From Mesorhizobium sp. L-8-3 (GTDB taxonomy: Bacteria > Pseudomonadota > Alphaproteobacteria > Rhizobiales > Rhizobiaceae), in assembly GCF_016756615.1 (NCBI RefSeq), contig NZ_AP023262.1, forward strand, positions 6,573,501 to 6,637,500: 64,000 nt of DNA. The letters run 5' to 3'. The notes beneath the pieces are model-generated. The model ran no database searches and had not been told where the DNA came from. It saw only the letters and a program-made list of their open reading frames with translations. Below are positions 50,570-59,725 of this stretch, in pieces. A program made the position numbers and the translations under genes. Every line of letters starts with the position of its first letter. The stretch's first letter is position 1.

Positions 50570-51436
50570 ATGTATGACTTCCTGATCGCGCCCTTCGTCG
50601 AGTTCAGCTTCATGCAGCGCGCGCTGGCCGGTTCGCTGCTGCTGTCGCTGAGTTCCTGTCCGGTCGGCGTGTTCCTGATGCTGCGCCGCATGAGCCTGAC
50701 GGGCGACGCCATGGCGCATGCGATCCTGCCGGGCGCGGCTGCCGGCTTCCTGCTCTACGGTCTCCAGATCGTGCCGATGACGGTGGGCGGGCTCATTGCC
50801 GGTGTCGTTGTCGCGCTCGGCGCCGGCGCGGTTTCGCGCTTCACCGTGCAGAAGGAAGACGCCTCGATGGCCGCCTTCTATCTGATCTCCCTGGCGCTCG
50901 GCGTGCTGATCGTCTCGCTGCGCGGCTCCAGCGTCGACCTCATGCACGTCCTCTTCGGCACGGTGCTCGCCCTCAACGACGACGCCCTGACGCTGATTTC
51001 CCTGATCACGGGGGTGACGCTGCTGACGCTCGCCGTGTTCTGGCGTGCTCTGGTCGCCGAATGCCTCGATCCGCTGTTCCTTCGCTCGGTCAGCCGGCTG
51101 GGCACACCTGTGCATTTCATCTTCCTCGGTCTGGTCGTGCTCAATCTGGTCGGCGGCTTCCAGGCCCTGGGCACGCTGCTTTCGGTTGGGCTGATGATGC
51201 TGCCGGCCGCAGCAGCGCGCTTCTGGACGACACGGATCGGGCCGATGTGCGGGCTGGCGATCGCCATCGGCTTCGCCGCGTGCGTGGCCGGGCTGCTTCT
51301 GTCCTACCATGCGTCGCTGCCCTCCGGCCCCGCGATCATCCTTTCGGCCGGCGCGGTCTATCTGGCCTCGATCATTTTCGGCGTGCGCGGGATCCTCAAC
51401 ACCCGCCTGGCCCGCCATCGTCACCGAACCGCCTGA
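50570..51436 (+). CDS. aztB: Zinc ABC transporter permease AztB
   Basis: A 288-residue ABC-3-family (ZnuB-like) permease with about eight helices. MSLTGDAMAHAILPGAAAGF is the conserved loop contacting the ATPase; GSLLLSLSSCPVGVFLMLRR and FQALGTLLSVGLMMLPAAAA are family blocks. It forms the channel for Zn2+ delivered by AztC. Confidence 0.93.
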   Translation: MYDFLIAPFVEFSFMQRALAGSLLLSLSSCPVGVFLMLRRMSLTGDAMAHAILPGAAAGFLLYGLQIVPMTVGGLIAGVVVALGAGAVSRFTVQKEDASMAAFYLISLALGVLIVSLRGSSVDLMHVLFGTVLALNDDALTLISLITGVTLLTLAVFWRALVAECLDPLFLRSVSRLGTPVHFIFLGLVVLNLVGGFQALGTLLSVGLMMLPAAAARFWTTRIGPMCGLAIAIGFAACVAGLLLSYHASLPSGPAIILSAGAVYLASIIFGVRGILNTRLARHRHRTA

Positions 51437-51452
51437 CCAAGGAGAACTTTCC

Positions 51453-52385
51453 ATGCTGCTTAAGACGACCCGGCTTGCCGCTCTTGCGAGTGTTATAACA
51501 TTAACCCCCGTCGCGCTTTCAGCGGCTTCGGCAGCGGAACTGAAGGTCGTGGCGACCTTCTCCATCATCGCCGACTTCGCCAGGAATGTCGGCGGCGACC
51601 GCATCGAACTGACCACACTCGTCGGCCCCGATGGCGACGCCCATGTGTACGAGCCGAGGCCGGCCGACGCCGCTTCCATGTCCGATGCCCAGGTCGTGTT
51701 GGTCAACGGACTGAATTTCGAGGGTTTCCTGTCCCGGCTGGTCGAGGCGAGCGGCACCAAGGCCGCCGTCGTCGAACTGAGCAAGGGCGTCGAACCGCGC
51801 AAGATGGAAGACGGCCATCACGACGAGGCGGAAGACGATGGGCATCATCACGGCGACGTCGATCCCCACGCCTTCCAGTCGATCGCCAATGCCAGGATCT
51901 ATGTGAAGAACATCGCCGATGCATTCTGCGCGGCCGACGCCGCCGGATGTGATGCCTACAAGGCCAATGCCGCCGCCTACACCGAAAAGCTCGATGCGAC
52001 AGAGGCCGAGGTCAGGCAGACGATCACCTCGATCCCCGAGGACAAGCGTGTGATCATCACCTCGCACGATGCCTTCGGCTATTTCGAGCATGCCTACGGC
52101 CTCACCTTCCTGGCGCCCGAAGGCATATCGACAGAAGCCGAAGCATCGGCTGCGGATGTCGCGAAGCTGATCCGGCAGGTAAAGGAAGACAAGGCGTCCG
52201 CGATCTTCGTCGAAAACGTCACCAACCCGCGGCTGATCGAGCAGATCGCCAGCGAAACAGGTCTGAAGGTCGGAGGAACACTCTATTCGGACGCCCTGTC
52301 CGCTCCGGATGGCGGTGCCTCCACCTATATCGACCTGATGCGCCACAATGTTTCGGTGATCAAAGGCGCGATCCTGGGCAGCTAG
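51453..52385 (+). CDS. aztC: Zinc-binding periplasmic protein AztC
   Basis: A 310-residue cluster A-I metal-binding protein. The signal peptide ends SAASA-AE, then LKVVATFSIIADFARNVGGD. The zinc ligands are the His in GDAHVYEP, the His in DVDPHAFQSIANARIYVKNI, the His in IITSHDAFGYFEHAYGL and an Asp near the C-terminus (LYSDALSAPDGGA). A short His/Asp loop (DGHHDEAEDDGHHHGD) is the usual flexible zinc-trapping loop. RBS AAGGAGA precedes ATG 51453. Confidence 0.93.
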   Translation: MLLKTTRLAALASVITLTPVALSAASAAELKVVATFSIIADFARNVGGDRIELTTLVGPDGDAHVYEPRPADAASMSDAQVVLVNGLNFEGFLSRLVEASGTKAAVVELSKGVEPRKMEDGHHDEAEDDGHHHGDVDPHAFQSIANARIYVKNIADAFCAADAAGCDAYKANAAAYTEKLDATEAEVRQTITSIPEDKRVIITSHDAFGYFEHAYGLTFLAPEGISTEAEASAADVAKLIRQVKEDKASAIFVENVTNPRLIEQIASETGLKVGGTLYSDALSAPDGGASTYIDLMRHNVSVIKGAILGS

Positions 52386-52487
52386 CAGAGCGTCGAGTTC
52401 CGAACACATCATTGGCGGACGAGCAAAGGCTTTCGCCATAAGGCGAGAGCCGACGTGCGTTCGTTTTGCGCTCATTTGTTATGTTAT

Positions 52488-52500
52488 TACATTAAGAACG
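52488..52500. promoter_or_regulatory. Zur-like box before aztD
   Basis: GTTAT-GTT-ATTAC, 8 bases before the aztD ATG. It is similar in form to the site before aztA, indicating a second Zur-controlled promoter for aztD-cobW. Confidence 0.6.
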
Positions 52501-52508
52501 GAGACATC

Positions 52509-53702
52509 ATGTTCAACATTCGCAAAGCCGCCGTCGCGCTGAGCCTCATACTGGCTGCCAACCATGCCTCGGCCGAGGAAAAGACCGCGTGGCGGCTTTT
52601 CGTGGCGGATCACGCCGCCCCCGTCGTACGCGCGATCGACGCCTTGACCGGGAACGAGATCGACAATTTCAAACTCAAGGGCCCGGCGCGCCTTTATGCG
52701 ACCAGCAGCGCGCGTATGATCTTCGCCGTGCAGCGCGACGACGACGTCGTGTCGGCAATGGCGAGCGGCATCGTGTTCGGCGACCATGGCGACCACGGAG
52801 ACATCACCATCGAGCCGCCGCGGCTGCTCGATGCGGAAGTCCACGGCCGCAAGCCCGTGCATTTCGTCGAGCACAAGGGCGACATCGCCCTCTTCTTCGA
52901 CGACGAAGGCTTGGCGCGCGTTTTCAGCGAGAAGACCGCCCTGGAGGGAAACCCAATCATCCGCGAGGTCGCGACATCATCGCCGCACCATGGCGTCGCC
53001 GCCGCGCTGGGCGATCATGTGCTGGTGACCGAGCCTCATCCCGAAAAACCGGCCGACGAACTGCCGATCGGCATAAAGGTGCTTGATGCCACGGATGCAC
53101 GGGCCGGCGAGACCTATCAATGCCCCGATCTCCATGGTGAAGCCACGTCAGGCAACCTGCTCGCCCTCGCCTGCGCCGAGGGCCTGCTCATCGTGAGGCC
53201 GGGCAAGGACGGCCCCGAGATCAAGCACCTGCCCTATCGCGGCTTGCCATCCGGCAAGTCGACCACCCTCATCGGCGGCAAGGGCCTGCAATATTTCCTC
53301 GGCAATTACGGGCCGGATGCCGTGGTGCTCGTCGACCCCGAAGGTTCGACGCCTTTCCGGCTGATCGAACTGCCGACACGGCGGGTGCATTTCGCGGTCG
53401 ATCCCATCAGGTCGAAATTCGCCTATGTCTTCACCGAAGACGGCAAGCTCCACCGGATCGACGTCATCTCCGGCGCGCTCGACGGGTCGATCGCGCTCAC
53501 CGAACCCTACAGCATGGACGGCCACTGGAACGATCCGCGGCCCCGCATCGCCGTCGCCGGCGACAGGATCGCGGTGACCGATCCGCTGAAGGGCCTGCTC
53601 CATCTGGTCGACGCCGCGACCTTCGCCAAGGCGGCCGAGATCGCCGTCGAGGGCAAGCCATTCAACATCGTTGCCGTCGGCGGCTCCGGCGAAGCTCATT
53701 AA
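52509..53702 (+). CDS. aztD: Zinc metallochaperone AztD
   Basis: A 397-residue periplasmic beta-propeller-like protein. The signal peptide ends NHASA-EE. The segment GIVFGDHGDHGDITIEPPRL provides the zinc-binding His/Asp cluster, with more His in KPVHFVEHKGDIALF and SSPHHGVAAALGDHVLVTEP. In Paracoccus AztD delivers zinc to AztC. ATG 52509 has CGGAG upstream. It belongs to the azt operon and lies 123 bases after aztC, with its own box. Confidence 0.9.
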   Translation: MFNIRKAAVALSLILAANHASAEEKTAWRLFVADHAAPVVRAIDALTGNEIDNFKLKGPARLYATSSARMIFAVQRDDDVVSAMASGIVFGDHGDHGDITIEPPRLLDAEVHGRKPVHFVEHKGDIALFFDDEGLARVFSEKTALEGNPIIREVATSSPHHGVAAALGDHVLVTEPHPEKPADELPIGIKVLDATDARAGETYQCPDLHGEATSGNLLALACAEGLLIVRPGKDGPEIKHLPYRGLPSGKSTTLIGGKGLQYFLGNYGPDAVVLVDPEGSTPFRLIELPTRRVHFAVDPIRSKFAYVFTEDGKLHRIDVISGALDGSIALTEPYSMDGHWNDPRPRIAVAGDRIAVTDPLKGLLHLVDAATFAKAAEIAVEGKPFNIVAVGGSGEAH

Positions 53703-53739
53703 CACCGACCACCTCACGGAACATCCCTTGGGAGCAGCT

Positions 53740-54954
53740 ATGCCTACATCAGACAAACGCCTTCCCGTCACCGTGCTTTCGGGCTTCCTCGGCGCGGGCA
53801 AGACCACCTTGCTGAACCATATCCTCAACAATCGCGAAGGCCGGCGCGTCGCGGTCATCGTCAACGACATGAGCGAGATCAATATCGACGCCGAACTGGT
53901 ACGCGACGGGACCGACCTGTCGCGTACCGACGAGAAGCTGGTCGAGATGTCCAACGGCTGCATCTGCTGCACGCTGCGCGACGATCTGCTGAAGGAGGTG
54001 CGCGCGCTCGCCGAGCAGGGCCGCTTCGACTATCTGCTGATCGAATCGACGGGCATTTCCGAGCCGCTGCCCGTCGCCTCGACCTTCGAGTTCCGCGACG
54101 AGAACGGCGACAGCCTCTCCGATGTCGCCCGGCTCGACACCATGGTCACGGTGGTCGACGCCATGCACCTCCTTCGCGACTATTCGTCGGTCGACTATCT
54201 GCGCGATCGCGGCGAATCGCTCGGCTCGGCCGACGAGCGCACCCTTGTCGACCTTATCGTCGACCAGATCGAATTCGCCGACATCATCGTGCTCAACAAG
54301 GTCGGCAGCGCCAAGGCTTCCGACCTCGCCGCAGCACGCCGGATCATCCGCGCCCTCAATCCGGACGCGGAACTGATCGAGGCCGATTTCGGCAAGGTGC
54401 CGCTGGACAAGGTGCTCGCTACCGGCCGGTTCGACTTCGCCAAGGCCGAACAGCACCCTTTATGGTTCAAGGAGTTGAACGGCTTTCGCGATCATGTTCC
54501 CGAAACCGAGGAATACGGCATCCGCTCCTTCGTCTATCGCGCCCGAAGACCTTTCGTGCCCAAGCGGTTCCAGGCCTTCCTCGACCGCGCCTGGCCGGGC
54601 GTGGTGCGCGCCAAGGGCTTCTTCTGGCTGGCGACGCGACCGCACCATGTCGGCGAAATGAGCCAGGCCGGCGCCTTGGTGCGGGTCGAAAGGCGCGGCC
54701 TCTGGTGGTCGTCGGTGCCTAGGAGCCGCTGGCCCGACCACCCAGACTGGCTGGCTTCGATCGAGCCCTACCTGGACCCGGTCTGGGGCGACCGACGCCA
54801 GGAGATCGTCTTCATCGGCTGCCACCCGATGAACGAGATCCGCATCCGCGCCGAACTGGACGAATGCCTCGTCGATGATGCGCCTTGCTTCCGCCCCGAG
54901 CTCTGGAAGGACATGCCCGATCCGTTCCCGGCCTGGCAGAGAGCGACAGCGTAA
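53740..54954 (+). CDS. CobW/COG0523 GTPase (zinc metallochaperone type)
   Basis: A 404-residue G3E-family GTPase. VLSGFLGAGKTTLLNHILNN is Walker A, NGCICCTLRDDLLKEV the metal-binding CxCC motif, LIESTGISEPLPVASTF the switch, and ADIIVLNKVG the guanine motif. The CobW C-terminal domain begins near YGIRSFVYRARRPFVPKRFQ (FFWLATRPHHVGEMSQAG). Adjacent to aztD and a Zur-like box, it probably delivers zinc to client enzymes under starvation, as ZigA/ZagA do. ATG 53740 is preceded by GGGAG. Confidence 0.92.
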   Translation: MPTSDKRLPVTVLSGFLGAGKTTLLNHILNNREGRRVAVIVNDMSEINIDAELVRDGTDLSRTDEKLVEMSNGCICCTLRDDLLKEVRALAEQGRFDYLLIESTGISEPLPVASTFEFRDENGDSLSDVARLDTMVTVVDAMHLLRDYSSVDYLRDRGESLGSADERTLVDLIVDQIEFADIIVLNKVGSAKASDLAAARRIIRALNPDAELIEADFGKVPLDKVLATGRFDFAKAEQHPLWFKELNGFRDHVPETEEYGIRSFVYRARRPFVPKRFQAFLDRAWPGVVRAKGFFWLATRPHHVGEMSQAGALVRVERRGLWWSSVPRSRWPDHPDWLASIEPYLDPVWGDRRQEIVFIGCHPMNEIRIRAELDECLVDDAPCFRPELWKDMPDPFPAWQRATA

Positions 54955-55050
54955 ACCGCGCAATCAGCCTGTGTGCCGCAAAACGCGGCCATGCCCGCAA
55001 GATCGCGGCTGCCGCGGCGGAAAACCGGCCGCGACCCGATTGACCCGGCC

Positions 55051-55091
55051 TCCCAATTGCAACATACTCGGTAGTATGTCCTGAATTGGGA
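55051..55091. promoter_or_regulatory. Nested palindrome reaching the pcaD RBS
   Basis: An inner inverted repeat ACATACT-CGGT-AGTATGT (55062-55079) is enclosed by outer arms TCCCAATT (55051-55058) and AATTGGGA (55084-55091). The inner part looks like a TetR-type operator. The outer right arm includes part of the ribosome-binding site GGGAGG, so the RNA could mask it. Confidence 0.6.
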
Positions 55092-55099
55092 GGTACGGC

Positions 55100-55894
55100 A
55101 TGGCTTTCGCACGCCTCAACGGCGTCGTGCTGCATCATGAGCTTCGCGGTGCCGAGGGCAAGCCGCCGCTCGTCTTTTCGAATTCGCTCGGCACGGACTT
55201 CCGGATCTGGGACGCGGTCGCAGAGCGGCTTCAGGCAGACTACCGCATCGTGCTTTACGATAAGCGCGGCCACGGCCTGTCCGAGTCGACGCCAGCCCCC
55301 TACAAGCTGGCCGACCATGTCGAGGATCTCACCGCGCTGCTCGACCATCTCGGCATCGACCGCGCCGCCGTGGTCGGGCTTTCGGTCGGCGGGCTGATCG
55401 CCCAGGGCCTTGCGGCGCTCCATCCGGAAAAGGTGGCCGTGCTGGTGCTTTGCGACACGGCCCACAAGATCGGCACGGATGCCATGTGGAACGACCGCAT
55501 CAAGGCGGTGACCGAAAAGGGCATCGCCGCGATCGCCGAAGCCGTCATGCAGCGATGGTTCACGCCCGCCTACCGTTCTCCCGAGAACCCCGATTTCGTC
55601 GGCTATACGGCGATGCTGGTGCGCACCGACATCGACGGCTATGCCGGCACCTGCGCGGCGCTGCGCGACGCCGACCTGACGGAATCGACGCGCGCGATCA
55701 AGCAGCCCACCCTGCTTGTCGTCGGCGACCAGGACGGCTCGACCCCTCCCGACCTCGTGCGTTCGACGGCGGCCCTCATTCGCGGTTCCGAATTCAGGAT
55801 CATCGAAGGGGCGGGCCACCTGCCGAATATCGAGCAGCCGGCCGCGGTCGCCGACCTCATCGCCAATTTCCTGAAGTCAGTCAGATACGTTTGA
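55100..55894 (+). CDS. pcaD: 3-Oxoadipate enol-lactonase-like alpha/beta hydrolase
   Basis: A 264-residue alpha/beta hydrolase. LVFSNSLGTDFRIWDAVAER, YRIVLYDKRGHGLSE and VVGLSVGGLIAQGLAALHPE (nucleophile Ser), GDQDGSTPPDLV (Asp) and EGAGHLPNIEQPAAVADLIA (His) form the catalytic set; the pattern is that of PcaD. No other protocatechuate genes are here, so it could be a related lactonase or esterase in a different pathway. A nested palindrome precedes it. Confidence 0.82.
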   Translation: MAFARLNGVVLHHELRGAEGKPPLVFSNSLGTDFRIWDAVAERLQADYRIVLYDKRGHGLSESTPAPYKLADHVEDLTALLDHLGIDRAAVVGLSVGGLIAQGLAALHPEKVAVLVLCDTAHKIGTDAMWNDRIKAVTEKGIAAIAEAVMQRWFTPAYRSPENPDFVGYTAMLVRTDIDGYAGTCAALRDADLTESTRAIKQPTLLVVGDQDGSTPPDLVRSTAALIRGSEFRIIEGAGHLPNIEQPAAVADLIANFLKSVRYV

Positions 55895-55946
55895 ACAAGC
55901 CGCCCCGGCCGTTCCCGGGCCGGGCGGTCATCGCATGGAGAACATA

Positions 55947-58031
55947 ATGAACCAGCCGGTCACGGTCAGCCGCGACGCCGACGTCGCCGTCATCACCCTC
56001 GACAATCCACCGGTCAACGCACTGAGCTTCCATCTGCGCGCACCGCTGATGACGGCGCTCGAAACGCTGCGCGACGACGACACCGTCAAGGCGATGGTGC
56101 TCACCTGCGCGGGACGCACCTTCGTCGCAGGCGCCGACATCACCGAATTCGGCAAACCGATGCAGCGGCCCGACCTGCGCGACCTGATCGCGACTCTGGA
56201 GAAGATCGAGAAGCCGACCGTTGCCGCGATCCACGGCACCGCGCTCGGCGGCGGCCTGGAACTGGCGCTCGGCTGCCACTTCCGTGTCGCGGTCAAGGAG
56301 GCCAGGCTCGGCCTGCCGGAAGTGAAGCTCGGCCTCCTGCCGGGTGCCGGCGGCACGGTGCGGCTGCCCTATATCCTCGGCCCCCGCAAGGCGCTCAAGG
56401 TGATCGTTTCGGGCACGCCGATCGGCGCTGGCGAAGCCCTGCAGGGCGGCCTCGTGGATGCCTTGCATGACGGCGAACTCGTCGCCAACGCCGTGGCATT
56501 CGCCCGTGCAAAAGTCGCCGAGGGCGGGCCGTTCAAGGCCGTGCGCGACCGCCGCGAGAGGATCGAAGAGGCCGACCTCGCAGCCTTCGACGCCGATGCA
56601 GCCGAGCTCGCCAAGAAAGCGCGCGGCCTCGAAGCGCCCGTCGCCTGCGCCCAGTCGGTCCGCAACGCGATCACCCTTCCCTTCGACGAGGCGCTTGCCA
56701 AGGAACGCGACTTCTTCGTGCATCTGGTCTCCGGCGAACAGTCGCGCGCGCAGCGCCACCTCTTCTTCGCCGAGCGCGAGGCGGCCAAGGTCGCCGGCGT
56801 CGGCAAGGACGTGAAGCCGCGCGAGATCCGCAGGGCCGGCATCATCGGCGCCGGGACCATGGGCGGAGGCATCGCCATGTCCTTCGTCAATGGCGGCATT
56901 CCGGTGACCCTTCTTGAGATGAGCAAGGAAGCGCTCGATCGCGGCCTCGCCACGATCGAAAAGAACTACGCCATCTCGGTCTCCCGGGGCTCGCTCGCCG
57001 AGGACGCCAAGACCAAGCGGATGGCGATGTTCACCGGCACCACCGACTATGCCGATCTCGCCGACTGCGACATCATCATCGAAGCCGTGTTCGAGGATAT
57101 GGACGTCAAGAAGGACGTGTTCGGCAAGCTCGACAAGATCGCCAAGGCCGGCGCCATCCTCGCCTCCAACACCTCCTATCTCGACGTCGACCAGATCGCC
57201 GCGATCACCGCGCGGCCGCAAGACGTGGTCGGCCTGCATTTCTTCTCGCCGGCCAATGTGATGAAGCTGCTGGAGATCGTGCGCGGCAAGAAGACCGCGC
57301 CCGACGTGCTCGCCACCGCGCTCGCGGTCGCCAAGCGCATCGCCAAGGTTCCGGTGGTGGTCGGCGTCTGCCACGGCTTCGTCGGCAACCGCATGCTGGC
57401 GGCACGCTCCGCCGACAGCGAGGATCTGCTGCTCGAAGGCGCGAGCCCGGCCGAAGTCGACAAGTCCTTCACCGATTTCGGCTGGCCGATGGGACCGTTC
57501 CAGATGGCCGACCTCGCCGGCCTCGACATCGGCTGGCGCAACCGCAAGTCGCTCGGCAAGACGGCTGCGATCGCCGACCCGCTGTGCGAGCAAGGCCGCT
57601 TCGGCCAGAAGACCGGCAAGGGATACTATCTCTACGAGAACGGCCGCACGCCAAAGAACGACCCCGAGGTCGAGAAGCTGATCGAGGAGAAGGCGCGCGA
57701 GCGCGGCATCGAGCGCCGTGAGATTTCGGCCGAGGAGATCACGGAGCGCTCGCTCTATCCGATGATCAACGAGGGCGCGCGCATCCTCGAGGAAGGTATC
57801 GCCGCACGCGCCTCCGACATCGACATCGTCTGGGTCAATGGCTACGGATTCCCGGTCGGCAAGGGCGGCCCGATGTTCTGGGCCGAAGCCCACGGTCTGA
57901 AGAAGATCGTCGAAAGGCTCGATCACTGGCACACCCGCACCGGCAAGGCCGTGTTCGAACCGGCGCCGCTGCTGCGCCGGCTGGCTGCGTCGGGCGGCTC
58001 GTTCGCCGAACTGCGTGAGGCTGCCGCATGA
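55947..58031 (+). CDS. pimF: Enoyl-CoA hydratase/3-hydroxyacyl-CoA dehydrogenase (PimF-type)
   Basis: A 694-residue fused beta-oxidation enzyme. The N-terminal crotonase part has GRTFVAGADITEFGKPMQRP and IHGTALGGGLELALGCHFRV with PEVKLGLLPGAGGTVRL; the dehydrogenase part begins IRRAGIIGAGTMGGGIAMSF and has SNTSYLDVDQIA and GLHFFSPANVMKLLEIVRG. The C-terminal domain follows from about residue 470. ATG 55947 has GGAG 6 bases before. It starts an operon in pimF-A-B-C-D order. Confidence 0.92.
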   Translation: MNQPVTVSRDADVAVITLDNPPVNALSFHLRAPLMTALETLRDDDTVKAMVLTCAGRTFVAGADITEFGKPMQRPDLRDLIATLEKIEKPTVAAIHGTALGGGLELALGCHFRVAVKEARLGLPEVKLGLLPGAGGTVRLPYILGPRKALKVIVSGTPIGAGEALQGGLVDALHDGELVANAVAFARAKVAEGGPFKAVRDRRERIEEADLAAFDADAAELAKKARGLEAPVACAQSVRNAITLPFDEALAKERDFFVHLVSGEQSRAQRHLFFAEREAAKVAGVGKDVKPREIRRAGIIGAGTMGGGIAMSFVNGGIPVTLLEMSKEALDRGLATIEKNYAISVSRGSLAEDAKTKRMAMFTGTTDYADLADCDIIIEAVFEDMDVKKDVFGKLDKIAKAGAILASNTSYLDVDQIAAITARPQDVVGLHFFSPANVMKLLEIVRGKKTAPDVLATALAVAKRIAKVPVVVGVCHGFVGNRMLAARSADSEDLLLEGASPAEVDKSFTDFGWPMGPFQMADLAGLDIGWRNRKSLGKTAAIADPLCEQGRFGQKTGKGYYLYENGRTPKNDPEVEKLIEEKARERGIERREISAEEITERSLYPMINEGARILEEGIAARASDIDIVWVNGYGFPVGKGGPMFWAEAHGLKKIVERLDHWHTRTGKAVFEPAPLLRRLAASGGSFAELREAAA

Positions 58032-59716
58032 CGCAAGCCGGGACCTTCCCGGGGCCGTGGCCCTGGGCGAAGTCCTATCCGGCCGGCTGCCGACCCGACA
58101 GCCGGCTCGACACGTGGCCGGTCGCTTCCGCGATCGACCGCTCGTCCGAGAATTTCGGCGACAGGCCGGCCTTCGTCTTCCGCGACGTTTCGCTCACCTA
58201 TCGCGAGTTGAAGGCAAAGGTCGAGCGTGCGGCCAGCGCCTTCCTCGCGGCCGGCCTCGGCCCCGGCGCCCGCATCGCGCTTCTGCTGCCCAATACGCTC
58301 TACCATCCCTACGCCTTCTTCGGCGCGCTCAAGGCCGGCGCGACGATCGTGCATCTGAGCCCCCTCGACAGCCCCCGCGTGCTCGCTCACAAACTCACCG
58401 ACAGCGGCGCGCGCACAATCGTGACGACCAATATCGGCGACCTTGCCGTCAAGGCCGAAGCGCTGCTGGCCGAAGGCCTGGTCGACACATTGATCGTGGG
58501 CGAGGACGAGGCCTTCGGCCCTTCGGCGCTCACCGGCCCGATGGCTTCGGGCGCGGGGGTCCAGCTCTGGTCCGGCTTCACGGCGGTCGAGACTGCATCA
58601 CGCTTCCCCGACGTCCATGTCGATGATCTCGCGCTGCTGCAATATACCGGCGGCACGACCGGCCTGCCCAAGGGCGCGATGCTCAGCCACGCCAATCTTT
58701 CGGCCGCGGTCTCCGCCTACGACCTCTGGTCTCGCGCCGAGCAGCTTTCGCAGCCGGGCAAGGAACGGGTGCTGCTCTTCCTGCCCCTTTTCCATATCTA
58801 TGCCTTGGTCTCCGTCATGCTGCGGGCCCTGTCCAGCGGGCAGACGCTGGTCATGCACACGCGTTTCGACCCGCAGACGGCCCTGGCCGAGATCGAGAAC
58901 GGCGCGACATCCTTCGCCGGCGTGCCCACGATGTGGATCGCGCTCTGCGCGCTGCCGGGCTTCGAGAAACGCGATCTCTCCAGCCTGCGCTACTGCGCCT
59001 CCGGCGGCGCGCCATTGCCCGTCGAGGTCGCGCGCAAGCTCAACGCCATGACAGGCCTCGAGCTGCTCGGCGGATGGGGCATGACGGAAACTTCGCCGGC
59101 CGGCGCCAACATCCCCAAGGGCCGGCCAGACAAGGCGGGCACGGTCGGCGTACCCCTGCCCGGCATCTATATGGACTTCGTCGCGCTCGACGATCCACGA
59201 CGCGTGCTGAAGCCTGGGGAAACCGGCGAGCTCCGCGTCTTCGGCCCCAATGTCACGCGCGGCTATCTGAACCGGGAAGAGGAGACCCGCGCCTCCTTCT
59301 CCGACGGCGGGCTCCTGACAGGCGACATCGGTTACATGGACGAGGACGGTTTCCTCTTCATCGTCGACCGCAAGAAGGACATGATCATCTCGGGCGGCTA
59401 CAACGTCTATCCGCAGATGATAGAACAGGCGATCTATGAGCATCCCGACATCGAGGAAGTGCTCGTTATCGGCGTCGCCGACCCCTATCGGGGCGAGGCC
59501 GCAAAAGCCTTCGTCAAGCTGCGCGACGGCGCGCCGCAACTCACCCTCGATCAACTGCGCGCCTTCCTCGCGGGCCGGCTCGGACGGCACGAGATGCCGG
59601 AGGCGCTGGAGATCCGCCCCGCCCTGCCACGCACGGCGGTGGGCAAGCTGTCGAAACTCGAACTGAAACAGGAAGAGGCAGCCCGGAGGGCCGCGGCCGC
59701 TTCGAACACCCCTTAG
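58028..59716 (+). CDS. pimA: Acyl-CoA ligase (PimA-type)
   Basis: A 562-residue AMP-forming ligase. LLQYTGGTTGLPKGAMLSHA is the P-loop, LLGGWGMTETSPAGANIPKG the substrate/adenine motif, LLTGDIGYMDEDGFLFIVDR, KKDMIISGGYNVYPQMIEQA the hinge and core A8, and PRTAVGKLSKLEL the catalytic Lys. It activates a fatty or dicarboxylic acid to CoA. It overlaps pimF by 4 bases, so the product pools are made together. Confidence 0.9.
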   Translation: MTQAGTFPGPWPWAKSYPAGCRPDSRLDTWPVASAIDRSSENFGDRPAFVFRDVSLTYRELKAKVERAASAFLAAGLGPGARIALLLPNTLYHPYAFFGALKAGATIVHLSPLDSPRVLAHKLTDSGARTIVTTNIGDLAVKAEALLAEGLVDTLIVGEDEAFGPSALTGPMASGAGVQLWSGFTAVETASRFPDVHVDDLALLQYTGGTTGLPKGAMLSHANLSAAVSAYDLWSRAEQLSQPGKERVLLFLPLFHIYALVSVMLRALSSGQTLVMHTRFDPQTALAEIENGATSFAGVPTMWIALCALPGFEKRDLSSLRYCASGGAPLPVEVARKLNAMTGLELLGGWGMTETSPAGANIPKGRPDKAGTVGVPLPGIYMDFVALDDPRRVLKPGETGELRVFGPNVTRGYLNREEETRASFSDGGLLTGDIGYMDEDGFLFIVDRKKDMIISGGYNVYPQMIEQAIYEHPDIEEVLVIGVADPYRGEAAKAFVKLRDGAPQLTLDQLRAFLAGRLGRHEMPEALEIRPALPRTAVGKLSKLELKQEEAARRAAAASNTP

Positions 59717-59725
59717 GAGAAGACC

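Noticed and set aside
51491..51500. TGTTATAACA palindrome as a Zur site
   Set aside because: It lies in the signal-peptide codons of aztC and does not fit the 13-base form of the two intergenic boxes.
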